A stretch of 64,000 nucleotides of DNA. Source: Comamonadaceae bacterium (lineage in GTDB: Bacteria; Pseudomonadota; Gammaproteobacteria; Burkholderiales; Burkholderiaceae_C). Of the stretch, positions 8,768 to 18,061 are shown in pieces (positions within the stretch are counted from its first letter, which is position 1; every line of letters begins with the position of its first letter). The stretch spans positions 23,745-87,744 of the forward strand of contig CANEXF010000014.1 of assembly GCA_947443645.1 (NCBI GenBank). Direction: 5' to 3'. The notes beneath the pieces were generated by a model, which saw only the letters and a program-made list of their open reading frames with translations, was not told where the DNA came from and did not search any database. The position numbers were made by a program, and so were the translations under genes.

Positions 8768-10627
8768 TCAGTAAGAACGAGGTTTGAAAATGGGCTGGAC
8801 CGCATCGCTGTGCAGAGCCGTCACCAGCACGTCGCGGTGCTGCAGCACGGCGCGCTGGTTGATGGAGCCCTTGTCGGTCACCTCGCCTTTGTCCAGCGAG
8901 GGAGGCTCATGCATCAGGTGCAGGCGCGCGATGCGGCCGGCGCTGCCTGTGGCCGTTGCGGCCAGTTGGTCGAGCATCTTCTGGAAGTGCTCAGCCACGG
9001 GCGCGCTGTCCAGCGCCTGCCTGAGCGGCACCTGGGGGTCCAGCCCCGCCAGCGCGCGTACCGCAGGCGTGGGAAACACCAGTGCGCCGACCTCCTTGAG
9101 GTTGATGCCTGTCAGGACCACGTCCTGCACATAGGGCGCACCTGCGGCAATCAGCTTGGCGCGCAGCGGACCGACGCTGACAAAGGTGCCGGTGGCGAGT
9201 TTGAAGTCCTCAGCAATCCGCCCGTCAAACTTGAGCCCCAGGTGAATATTGTTTTCGTCAATCCATTTGACAGCGTCGCCCGAGCAGAAGAAGCCTTCTT
9301 CATCGAGCGACTCGGCGGTCTCTTTGGGCGCGCGCCAGTAGCCTGGCGTGATGTTGGGCCCCTTGTAGCGCACCTCGGTCTTGCCGTCCACGTCCACCAG
9401 CTTGAGCTCCATGCCGCAGGTCGGCACGCCAAGGTCGCCCGCCTTCACATTGGGATTGGTCACAAAGATGGCGAAGGGCCCGGACTCGGTCATGCCCAGC
9501 CCGGTGCACATGACGATGCGCTCGCCGACTTCCTGTTCCTGCGATTCATACAGGCTGTCCCAGACCGGCTGCGCGAGCGCCGCACCGGCGTAAAAAAACA
9601 TCTTTACGCGCGACAAGAGCTTGCTGCGCAAGGCCGGGTCCTGCTTCATGGCGTGGGCAATCGCCTCGAATCCGGTGGGCACGTTGAAGTACACGGTGGG
9701 CGCGATTTCGCGCAGGTTGCGCAGCGTCTGCGCCATCAGTGCAGGCGTCGGCTTGCCATCGTCGATATAGAGCGTGCCGCCATGAAACAGCACCATGCCA
9801 AAGTTGTGGTTGCCGCCAAAAGTGTGGTTCCAGGGCAGCCAGTCGACCAGCACAGGAGGTGATTCAGCCAGCACCGGCATGGACTGCGCCATTTGCTGCT
9901 GGTTGGCGCACCACATGCGCTGGGTGTTGATCACGGCCTTGGGCATCTTGGTGGAGCCGCTGGTGAACAAGAACTTCACGATGGTGTCTGGCCCGGTCGC
10001 CCGCATCGCCGTGTCAACCGCAGCGGTATCGGGCGTGCTGGCCAGCTCGGCAAAGCGGGTACTGGCACGGCCGTCGATCTGGCCCGCGCCAAGCACAATT
10101 TCAACATCGGCCGGCACCGCCGCAAGGATGGCCTTGGCATAGCGCTCGCCGTCGGCGGCAAACACCAGGCTGGGCGTGACGGTCTGGATCACATGCCGCA
10201 GTTTGTCAAAGTCCTGGCTGACCAGGGAGTATGGCGGCGACGTCGGCACAAAGGGCACGCCAGCAAGCATGCAGCCCAGCGCCAGCAGCGCATGCTCAAG
10301 ATCGTTCTCGGACAGGATCAGTACCGGCCGATCAACGCTCAGGCCCCGGTCTATCAAGCCTTGCGCAATACGCCTAGCGGTGGACCAGGCCGTGGCATAG
10401 CTCAGGTGTTGCCAGTCACCGCTGCTGCCGTCCGCGAGCTTTTCTCGCCTTGCCATAAAGCTGCGTTCAGGTGCCACCTGCGCCCAGTGCTGCAGGCGGT
10501 CTGTCATGCGCTCGGGATAGTCCTGCAGCGGCAGCTCGGCGCGCAGGTAACGCGTGCCAGGCGCGCCTTCACGCAGGGCGACGCGGGTCACGCCAAAGGT
10601 CATGGGTCTGAATTTCGGGGTGCTCAT
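8768..10627 (-). CDS. fcs: Feruloyl-CoA synthetase-like AMP-forming CoA ligase
   Basis: 619-residue adenylate-forming enzyme. The P-loop-like motif is FTSGSTKMPKAV, followed by the acid-binding region WLPWNHTFGGNHNFG, TGLGMTESGP and the hinge region FDGRIAEDFKLATGTFVSVG; the end KGEVTDKGSINQRAVL is characteristic of the feruloyl-CoA synthetase subgroup. The start MSTPKFRPM has a GAGGAG Shine-Dalgarno; a longer upstream reading is AT-rich and Lys-rich and was discarded. It would activate ferulate, p-coumarate or a relative to the CoA thioester. With hydratase, dehydrogenase and thiolase in the operon, a beta-oxidative route is more likely than the retro-aldol (Ech/vanillin) route. Confidence 0.88.
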   Translation of the reverse strand: MSTPKFRPMTFGVTRVALREGAPGTRYLRAELPLQDYPERMTDRLQHWAQVAPERSFMARREKLADGSSGDWQHLSYATAWSTARRIAQGLIDRGLSVDRPVLILSENDLEHALLALGCMLAGVPFVPTSPPYSLVSQDFDKLRHVIQTVTPSLVFAADGERYAKAILAAVPADVEIVLGAGQIDGRASTRFAELASTPDTAAVDTAMRATGPDTIVKFLFTSGSTKMPKAVINTQRMWCANQQQMAQSMPVLAESPPVLVDWLPWNHTFGGNHNFGMVLFHGGTLYIDDGKPTPALMAQTLRNLREIAPTVYFNVPTGFEAIAHAMKQDPALRSKLLSRVKMFFYAGAALAQPVWDSLYESQEQEVGERIVMCTGLGMTESGPFAIFVTNPNVKAGDLGVPTCGMELKLVDVDGKTEVRYKGPNITPGYWRAPKETAESLDEEGFFCSGDAVKWIDENNIHLGLKFDGRIAEDFKLATGTFVSVGPLRAKLIAAGAPYVQDVVLTGINLKEVGALVFPTPAVRALAGLDPQVPLRQALDSAPVAEHFQKMLDQLAATATGSAGRIARLHLMHEPPSLDKGEVTDKGSINQRAVLQHRDVLVTALHSDAVQPIFKPRSY

Positions 10628-10685
10628 GATTTTTTTTTGTCTCCTCGGGGTCAGTTTTTTTATTTTTTTGACCAACACATACAGA

Positions 10686-11459
10686 TCAGGTTTTTTGCAC
10701 CTTGCTCGCCCGACCTTCCAGAAAAGCTTTCACGCGACTTTTCGCCTCGGGCGCGCTTTGCGCAATCGCGGCCATCAGGGCCTCAGTGAAAAAGCCCTGG
10801 TCCGCGGGCTGCTCGGCAATGCGCGGCAGCGCGTGCATCAGGGCGTAGTTGGTCAAGGGTGCGTTTTGCGCCACACGCTCGGCCAGCTCCAGCGCCTTGT
10901 CGAAGGCCTGACCCTGCGGCACCAGGTACTGCGCCAGGCCGATGCGCTCGCCATCCTGGGCGTTATAGACCCGACCGGTCAGCATCATGTCTGCCATGCG
11001 TGCCGCGCCAATCAGGCGCGGGATGCGCACCGCACCGCCGCCACCAACAAAAATGCCGCGCGAGCCTTCAGGCAAGGCATAAAACGTGGACTCGTCTGCA
11101 ACCCGGATATGGCAGGCGCTGGCCAGCTCCAGGCCTCCGCCAACCACCGCGCCATGCAGGGCCGCAATCACAGGCACCGTGCCGTACTGCACACGCTCGA
11201 GCGCGGCATGCCACATGCGCGAATGGTGCAGACCCTGGCCGGCGTCGCGCTCCTTGAGCTCACTGAGATCAAGACCCGAACAGAAATGCTCACCCTCACC
11301 GCAGAGCACGGCAGCGCGGGCTTCTGCGGGCAGGTTTTCGAGCTGGTCGCGCAGCGCCAGAATCAGCGCGTCACCAAGGGCATTGCGTTTGGCGGGTCGC
11401 GACAGACGGATCACGGCAACCAGGCCGTGCATTTCGAAGTGGAGGTCTTTGTAGGTCAT
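10686..11459 (-). CDS. Enoyl-CoA hydratase/isomerase family protein
   Basis: 257-residue crotonase-fold protein. Oxyanion-hole segments are FCSGLDLSEL and HGAVVGGGLELASA; the two Glu positions of enoyl-CoA hydratases are present (GGLELA and ALPEGSRGIFVGGGG). The start MTYKDLHFEMH was chosen because homology begins there. It is the first gene of the operon and 58 bp from the ligase gene. In a cinnamoyl-CoA pathway it would hydrate the side-chain double bond; a hydratase-lyase (Ech, vanillin-forming) activity cannot be excluded from sequence alone. Confidence 0.88.
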   Translation of the reverse strand: MTYKDLHFEMHGLVAVIRLSRPAKRNALGDALILALRDQLENLPAEARAAVLCGEGEHFCSGLDLSELKERDAGQGLHHSRMWHAALERVQYGTVPVIAALHGAVVGGGLELASACHIRVADESTFYALPEGSRGIFVGGGGAVRIPRLIGAARMADMMLTGRVYNAQDGERIGLAQYLVPQGQAFDKALELAERVAQNAPLTNYALMHALPRIAEQPADQGFFTEALMAAIAQSAPEAKSRVKAFLEGRASKVQKT

Positions 11460-11475
11460 GATGGCGATGTTGAAT

Positions 11476-11521
11476 GTCGCCAATTATGGTTATAAAGAAT
11501 AATCAATACAACGGTCGCCAA
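11476..11521. promoter_or_regulatory. Possible promoter/operator region of the aromatic-acid operon
   Basis: The octamer GTCGCCAA occurs twice (11476-11483 and 11514-11521), flanking an AT-rich stretch with TTATGGTTATAAAGAATAA just upstream of the enoyl-CoA hydratase start. Direct repeats around an AT-rich core before the first gene suggest a regulator site. No regulator gene lies beside it and the assignment is weak. Confidence 0.25.
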
Positions 11522-11659
11522 GCCCTTTTTCTTTAGTGAATACCCTAGGATAAATGTTGAACTCGCGCCTCAGGTTGCGAACTCTGCGAAAAGCGATAAA
11601 GGTGCGGGAAACCACCAATGCACTACAGACGTGCACAGGCTACAGTAAATCACTTGCCA

Positions 11660-11788
11660 ACGAGCCCTCGCGGCTCGCGGCGCGAGGAGCCGAGGAGACA
11701 CGAGACATACACAATAGATTAACAAGCAAGCGAACATTCCAAAAGTTGTTCATTTGCCAAAGCGCTGGTAACCCCGGCGCTTTTTTTT
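11660..11788 (+). ncRNA. Candidate structured small RNA ending in an intrinsic terminator
   Basis: The 465-bp gap 11460-11924 has no convincing protein gene. On the plus strand it holds a GC-rich hairpin (CCTCGCG at 11666-11672 pairing with CGCGAGG at 11681-11687) and, 73 bp further, a textbook terminator at 11761-11788. Neither neighbouring gene needs a plus-strand terminator here, because the upstream gene runs the other way. An independent short transcript is therefore plausible. No known RNA family was recognised and no clear promoter was found. Confidence 0.27.
11761..11788 (+). terminator. Rho-independent terminator
   Basis: AGCGCTGG pairs with CCGGCGCT (8 bp with one G-T pair) across a 5-nt loop TAACC and runs into eight T residues. 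The T-run is on the plus strand, so it ends rightward transcription coming from between the two divergent genes. Confidence 0.7.
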
Positions 11789-11848
11789 GCCTGTGCGTAT
11801 TTCACAGATTCAAAACCAGCCGCCTAGAAACACGGGGACGCTCATGAA

Positions 11849-11878
11849 CAGGGCGTAAGCAGCTATTTAAAACATAGC
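11849..11878. repeat. Family B dispersed repeat (partial)
   Basis: GGGCGTAAGCAGCTATTTAA followed by AACATAGC matches the palindromic end of the family B repeat. It lies 46 bp before the TSUP permease gene. Confidence 0.6.
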
Positions 11879-11924
11879 GTACTGCGATCAGGCCGATCTC
11901 AGATGCGATGCGACAATCCGGGCC

Positions 11925-12686
11925 ATGGAATTGCTGCTTGTTTCTCTGGCCTCCTTGCTGGCCGGCTTTGTTGATGCCATCGTTGGTGGCGGTGGACTGA
12001 TTCTGGTGCCGGCCTTGTTTGCAGTATTCCCCAACACCCACCCGGCGACGCTGTTTGGTGTGAACAAGGGCGCCTCGGTCTGGGGCACGGCGGTGGCCAC
12101 CACCCAATATGCGCGCCGTGTCGACATGCGCTGGGCCGCGCTGCTGCCGGCGGCGGCCACAGGGTTTTGCGCTTCATTGGCCGGCGCCTGGCTGGTGACC
12201 ATCATCTCGGCCGGATTTCTGCGCAAGGCCCTGCCCTTTGTGCTGCTGGCCGTGCTGCTCTACACCCTGGTCAAAAAAGACCTGGGCCGCCACCATGCGC
12301 CGCGCTTTAGCGGTCTGAGCGAAAAGCTGGCGGCCTGCTGCATTGGCCTGGTGCTGGGGTTTTACGACGGCTTTTTTGGCCCGGGCACAGGCAGCTTTTT
12401 TGTATTTTTATTTGTGCGCTGGCTGGGCTACGATTTTTTGAACGCCTCGGCAAGTGCCAAGCTGCTCAACAGCGCCACCAATCTGGCGGCGCTGGCACTG
12501 TTCGCCTACAAGGGCCATGTCTGGTGGCATTTCGCACTGACCATGGCGGTGGCCAACGTGGTCGGCAGTTTGCTCGGAACGCGCCTGGCGCTCAAGCACG
12601 GCGCGGGTTTTGTGCGCCTGGTGTTCCTGCTGGTAGTGAGCGCGCTGATTCTGAAAACCGCCTTCGATGCGTTTTTGCGCACCTGA
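11925..12686 (+). CDS. TSUP-family (TauE/SafE) sulfite/organic-anion permease
   Basis: 253-residue inner-membrane protein with about eight hydrophobic segments. The family signature GFVDAIVGGGGLILVPAL is at the N-terminus and its repeat GFYDGFFGPGTGSFFVF is near residue 145. TSUP proteins export or import sulfite, sulfoacetate or related anions; the substrate here cannot be told. It stands alone and converges on mrdA with a 39-bp gap. Confidence 0.9.
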   Translation: MELLLVSLASLLAGFVDAIVGGGGLILVPALFAVFPNTHPATLFGVNKGASVWGTAVATTQYARRVDMRWAALLPAAATGFCASLAGAWLVTIISAGFLRKALPFVLLAVLLYTLVKKDLGRHHAPRFSGLSEKLAACCIGLVLGFYDGFFGPGTGSFFVFLFVRWLGYDFLNASASAKLLNSATNLAALALFAYKGHVWWHFALTMAVANVVGSLLGTRLALKHGAGFVRLVFLLVVSALILKTAFDAFLRT

Positions 12687-12725
12687 GGCAGCGCAAGCCC
12701 GGCCGGTCAAGCCGCTCAAGCCACA

Positions 12726-14804
12726 CTAACGCGGCTTGCTGCCCAGCGCGGCCGACGAGGGGCTGGCTTTTGCCAGGGCGGGCGCATCGGCCTGTCCCTT
12801 GAGGGTCGCGGTCTGAGCAGCAATTGGCGCAAGCGGGGCGGCCGTCGATGCCGCACTGACCGGAGCCATCAGCCCGCGCATGTCTGCAGCCATTCGGGGC
12901 TTGCCCATGGGTGCGCCTGCCAGGCCTTTTTGCACTGCGGCCATGTCTTCCTCGCTCGGGTACTGACCCATCAACATGTAGTCGAACACGCGGCGCGCAA
13001 TCGGTGCGGCAGCGCCTGCGCCCCAGCCGGCGTTTTCGACGATCACGGCGAGCGCAATTTTTGGATCCTCGGCCGGCGCCATGGCAATGTACAGGGCGTG
13101 GTCTCGCTGATGCTCGTCCATCTTGGCGCTGTTGTACTTGCCTTTGGCCGCCATGGTCACAGCCTGGGCGGTTCCAGTCTTGCCGCCGCTGAGATAACCC
13201 GCACCGGCAAACACCCGGGCTGAGGTGCCGCCCTGCGTCACACCAATCAGGGCCTTGAGCACGATCGCGACATTTTCCGGCTTGTAGCCCAGATCTTCGG
13301 CCGGAGCCAGCGGCAGCGTGTGCATCACACGCGTGACCGGGTCCTGCGTTCCAATCACCAGGCGCGGCTTGTGTTTGACGCCGTTGTTGGCCAGCACGGC
13401 TGTTGCCTGCGCCAGCTGCAGCATGGTGAAACTGTTGTAGCCCTGGCCAATGCCCAGCGAGATGGTTTCGCCGGCAAACCATTTTTTCTGTTCAGGCCTT
13501 TTGAAGTAACCGCGCTTCCAGGCCTGGCTGGGCAGGACGCCGCGCACCTCACCATTGATGTCGATGCCGGTGATCTGGCCAAAGCCCAGCGGCTTCATGA
13601 AGTCATGCATCGCATCGACGCCCATCTCGTTGGCCAGCGAGTAGAAGTACACATTGCTGGATTCGACAATCGCGCGGTTCATGTCCATGATGCCGCCCTT
13701 CTCGTTTTCCGGGCTGCCAAAGCGGCGTCCACCGAACATGTAAAAGCCCGGGTCATTGATCAGCGTGGTGGGCGAACGGGTGCCGGTCTGCAAGGCGGCC
13801 ATGGCCATGAAGGGCTTGTAGGTCGAGCCCGGCGGATAGGTTCCGCGCAGTGCCCGGTTCAGCAAGGGCTTGTCGATAGACTCATTGAGGGCTTCCCAGC
13901 TCTCGGTATCGATGCCGTCAACAAACAGATTTGGGTCAAAGGTTGGCTTGCTGACAAAGGCCAGCACGTCACCGGTCTTGGGGTCCAGTGCCACCAGAGC
14001 GCCGCGCCTGTCGCCAAACATGTCTTCAACCAACTTTTGCAGGCGAATATCCAGCGACAGCATCACGGTATTGCCCGGCGTTGCAGGGTTGGTCGCGAGC
14101 TTGCGAACCGCGCGACCGCCGGCGGAGGTCTCGACCTGGTCAACGCCAGTAGTGCCGTGCAGCTGCTGCTCGAAGCTTTGCTCGACACCGAGCTTGCCGA
14201 TGTAGTCCGTACCGCGGTAATTGCCCTCTTCGTCGTCTTCCTCAATGGCCGCTTTTTCGGCCTGGTTGATGCGCCCTATGTAGCCGACCACATGGCTGCC
14301 GAGCTCGCCATAGGGGTAGCTGCGAAACAGCCGGGCCTTGATGTCCACACCCGGAAAACGAAAGCGCTGGGCCGCAAAACGGGCCACTTCCTCATCGCTC
14401 AGGCGGGTGCGTATGGGCAAGGATTCAAAGCTCTTGGACTCTTCGCGCAAGCGTTTGAAGCGGCGCTTGTCGCGCAACTGGATATCGACCACCTTTTCCA
14501 GCGCGGCGATGGTTTCCTCTAGGTCATCCACCTTGGAGGGCGTGATCTCCAGTGTGTAGGCCGAGTAGTTGGTGGCCAGCACAATGCCATTGCGGTCCAG
14601 GATCAGCCCGCGATTCGGCACGATGGGCACGATGGCGGTGCGGTTGTTTTCCGCCTGTTCGCTGAGGTCTGCATGGCGATAAACCTGCAGATAGACCAGC
14701 CTGACCGCCAGCAGGCCAAACGCACACAGTATCCCCAGACTGGCCACCAGCACCCGCGCGCGAAAGCGCGACAAGTCGGCTTCTACATTTCTGATTTCAG
14801 TCAT
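12726..14804 (-). CDS. mrdA: Penicillin-binding protein 2 (peptidoglycan transpeptidase)
   Basis: 692-residue class B PBP that cross-links peptidoglycan during elongation. One N-terminal membrane helix (VLVASLGILCAFGLLAVRLV) precedes the dimerisation domain with NRGLILDRNG. The transpeptidase motifs are PPGSTYKP (SxxK), SSN and GKTGTAQ. The start MTEIRNVEADL gives the usual length. A Pro/Ala-rich tail of about 60 residues follows the catalytic domain. It is the last gene of the mreB-mreC-mreD-mrdA cell-shape cluster, separated from mreD by a 148-bp gap containing a family A repeat. Confidence 0.96.
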   Translation of the reverse strand: MTEIRNVEADLSRFRARVLVASLGILCAFGLLAVRLVYLQVYRHADLSEQAENNRTAIVPIVPNRGLILDRNGIVLATNYSAYTLEITPSKVDDLEETIAALEKVVDIQLRDKRRFKRLREESKSFESLPIRTRLSDEEVARFAAQRFRFPGVDIKARLFRSYPYGELGSHVVGYIGRINQAEKAAIEEDDEEGNYRGTDYIGKLGVEQSFEQQLHGTTGVDQVETSAGGRAVRKLATNPATPGNTVMLSLDIRLQKLVEDMFGDRRGALVALDPKTGDVLAFVSKPTFDPNLFVDGIDTESWEALNESIDKPLLNRALRGTYPPGSTYKPFMAMAALQTGTRSPTTLINDPGFYMFGGRRFGSPENEKGGIMDMNRAIVESSNVYFYSLANEMGVDAMHDFMKPLGFGQITGIDINGEVRGVLPSQAWKRGYFKRPEQKKWFAGETISLGIGQGYNSFTMLQLAQATAVLANNGVKHKPRLVIGTQDPVTRVMHTLPLAPAEDLGYKPENVAIVLKALIGVTQGGTSARVFAGAGYLSGGKTGTAQAVTMAAKGKYNSAKMDEHQRDHALYIAMAPAEDPKIALAVIVENAGWGAGAAAPIARRVFDYMLMGQYPSEEDMAAVQKGLAGAPMGKPRMAADMRGLMAPVSAASTAAPLAPIAAQTATLKGQADAPALAKASPSSAALGSKPR

Positions 14805-14850
14805 GAATATGTGACACAAAACCAATGCAAAAGTGCCCCGGTCCCACAAA

Positions 14851-14952
14851 GCAAGTTCAAGCAGGGGCCGCGGGTCCGGCTTCGCCGGCCCGCAGGCGCA
14901 GCGGCCCCCTCGGGGGGCAGGGAGCTACACGCAGTGAGCGACCGTGGGGGCG
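14851..14952. repeat. Family A repeat (long form) directly after the mreD stop
   Basis: Read on the minus strand, CGCCCCCACGG begins immediately after the mreD TGA, followed by the core complement of GGCCCCCTCGGGGGGC and the distal arm with GCCGGCGAAGCCGG. Orientation relative to the upstream gene is the same as at the other stop-adjacent copies. Confidence 0.8.
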
Positions 14953-15471
14953 TCATAAAGGCCGGTTTTCATCCGGATTGGGCGCTCTGCGCTGCGGCAC
15001 CAGCAGCAAGATGCTGACAACAGGCCAGAGCAGCGACTCCATGAGCGGTGCCAGCAACATGATCCAGCCAGGGAAAATCCCGCCGCCAATCATGCGGATC
15101 AGCAGCTCCACACCATGCGCCAGCGCGAACAGCGGCAAGACCTGCAAAGCCTGCGTCGGCACCGTGAACCAAAGCAGACGGCGATGAATCATGGTCGCGA
15201 AAAAACTCAGCGCGGTATAGGAAAGCGCATGCTGGCCAAGCAGCGATGACTGGTGCACGTCCATACCCAGTCCAAACATGAAAGCCACGCCAATGCCGAC
15301 ACGCAGGGGCTGGTGCACATTCCAGAACACCAGCACCAGCGCCAGAAAATCAGGCATCCAGGGCACGCGCCCTAGCGGCAGCATGTTCAGCAGCAACGCG
15401 GCGATCAGGCTGCTCCAGATAAACACTGGATTGGCAGGCAGCAACAACTGCTGACCGGTGCGCATGATCAT
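14953..15471 (-). CDS. mreD: Rod shape-determining protein MreD
   Basis: 172-residue inner-membrane protein with five or six hydrophobic segments, the expected size for MreD of the elongasome. The landmark VAFMFGLGMDVHQSSLLGQH matches the family G-x-D-x motif. Its start overlaps the mreC stop by 4 bp (ATGA). The stop codon is directly followed by a family A repeat that separates it from mrdA. Assignment rests on the motif and on the mreBCD order. Confidence 0.93.
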   Translation of the reverse strand: MIMRTGQQLLLPANPVFIWSSLIAALLLNMLPLGRVPWMPDFLALVLVFWNVHQPLRVGIGVAFMFGLGMDVHQSSLLGQHALSYTALSFFATMIHRRLLWFTVPTQALQVLPLFALAHGVELLIRMIGGGIFPGWIMLLAPLMESLLWPVVSILLLVPQRRAPNPDENRPL

Positions 15472-16388
15472 TTGCCAACTCCTCTTTTAGCCAGCACTTT
15501 GGGCGCAGGCGCATCTGGCCGCGGCGCGATCTGATCGGACAGCGGTTTGACCACCATCACATGACGCGCGCCCGACACCAGCGCTTGGGGCGTGCAGTAA
15601 ATTTTTGCAAACGCGGATTCGGCGCGGCGCTCGATCCGGCTGATTTTGGCCACCGGCAGGCCTGGCGGATAGACACCATCGACACCGCTGGTGGTCAGCA
15701 GGTCGCCTGCCTGCACGTCCGAATTGCTGCCCATGAAACGCAGCTCCAGCCCACTGCCCGCAGCGGACGGATCACCGTAAGCCACGCTGCGTGCGCCGGT
15801 GCGCACGTTGAGCACGGGGATCGCCAGGTCACGGTCAATCACCAGTGTGACTTCACTGACCAGCGGGTGCACACGAGTCACCTGGCCGAGCACACCCGAC
15901 TCGTCAAGCACCGGCGAACCGAGATCTATGCCTTGCGTCGCGCCCCTGTCGATGATGACCTTGCGCGTGTAGGGATCCGCTGCGTCATACAGGACTTCAG
16001 CGGCGGTGACCGAGGTGGCGAGCTGCTCACGCAGGCTCAATAGCTTGCGCAGGCGGCCGTTTTCCTGCAGCAGCAGCTCGACCTGTCCGGCTCGCAGCGA
16101 TTGCATGGCGAGTTTTTTACGCGCCTCATCACTCGTGCTGTTGGCCTGGGACAAGCTGGTGAAATAGTTGCCCGTGCCCTGCACGGCGCGCACCGGCTGC
16201 AAGGCCAGCCACTGCACCGGGTAAAGCGCAGTGGACAGTGCTGCGCGCACCGGCTGGGTGATCCGAAAACGCGTGTCAGCCACCATCAGAAACAGCGACA
16301 AAGCGCTGAAGAACATCAGTTTGGACAGCGCCGATGGCCCTTGTTTGAAAAAGGGTGGCGGAGATCTGTCGAGTGTTCCTAAGGTCAT
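15468..16388 (-). CDS. mreC: Rod shape-determining protein MreC
   Basis: 306-residue bitopic protein: a membrane helix near residues 22-38 (LMFFSALSLFLMVADTRF), a periplasmic coiled coil around residues 85-120 (LLLQENGRLRKLLSLREQ) and the beta domain with VIIDRGATQGIDLGSPVLD and GVLGQVTRV. It links MreB to the peptidoglycan synthases. It overlaps mreD by 4 bp and lies 61 bp after mreB. The C-terminal 30 residues are Pro/Ala-rich. Confidence 0.95.
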   Translation of the reverse strand: MTLGTLDRSPPPFFKQGPSALSKLMFFSALSLFLMVADTRFRITQPVRAALSTALYPVQWLALQPVRAVQGTGNYFTSLSQANSTSDEARKKLAMQSLRAGQVELLLQENGRLRKLLSLREQLATSVTAAEVLYDAADPYTRKVIIDRGATQGIDLGSPVLDESGVLGQVTRVHPLVSEVTLVIDRDLAIPVLNVRTGARSVAYGDPSAAGSGLELRFMGSNSDVQAGDLLTTSGVDGVYPPGLPVAKISRIERRAESAFAKIYCTPQALVSGARHVMVVKPLSDQIAPRPDAPAPKVLAKRGVGK

Positions 16389-16449
16389 GGGGCTCGATCA
16401 GGCAGGGCTTGCTTGGCAGGCCCGGCTGAAAGCGGTAGTGGTGTCTGGA

Positions 16450-17569
<1,120 letters not shown>

Positions 17570-17761
17570 CGGTGGGAAGGTCGCGCAAAACCTGATGCAG
17601 CACGGTTTCAGACGCTCAAATACGCCTAAAGGGTGCAACCAGCCCTGATTTCACACCAAAGGCGGGATAATAACGCATGCCCCCCTTGGACGATGTCCAC
17701 TTGTAGGCACATTGTCTTATCTTTACACCCAGTTTCACCTGCTTTTGAGCTCTTTTTATCC

Positions 17762-18061
17762 ATGGCTTTAAACACCCTAGACATCGCACGCGTCGCCAAT
17801 CTGGCCAGGCTTGAACTGCGGCCCGACGAAACTGAGCGCATTTTGGGCCAGCTCAACGGCTTTTTCGCCCTGGTCGACAAGATGGATGCCGTCAACACCG
17901 ACGGCGTCGAGCCGCTGGCGCACCCGGCAGAGATTTTGGGTGACGTGGCGCTGCGCCTGCGCGACGACATTGCCAATGAACCCAACCAGCGCGAAGCCAG
18001 CCAGGTCAGCGCACCGGCGGTCGAGCGCGGTCTTTTTCTGGTGCCCAAGGTGATCGAATGA
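17762..18061 (+). CDS. gatC: Asp-tRNA(Asn)/Glu-tRNA(Gln) amidotransferase subunit C
   Basis: 99-residue GatC, the small subunit that stabilises GatA and bridges it to GatB. The start [19 protein letters not shown] matches the family N-terminus, and the end FLVPKVIE is the conserved tail. The stop overlaps the gatA start (ATGA). Proteobacteria lacking AsnRS or GlnRS use GatCAB to make Asn-tRNA or Gln-tRNA. Confidence 0.96.
   Translation: MALNTLDIARVANLARLELRPDETERILGQLNGFFALVDKMDAVNTDGVEPLAHPAEILGDVALRLRDDIANEPNQREASQVSAPAVERGLFLVPKVIE

Noticed and set aside
8021..9862. 613-codon plus-strand open frame
   Set aside because: It is antisense to the thiolase and CoA-ligase genes, both of which have full catalytic motifs.
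11554..11847. 97-codon open frame in the divergent gap
   Set aside because: It crosses the GC hairpin and the intrinsic terminator, lacks a Shine-Dalgarno and has no coding character.
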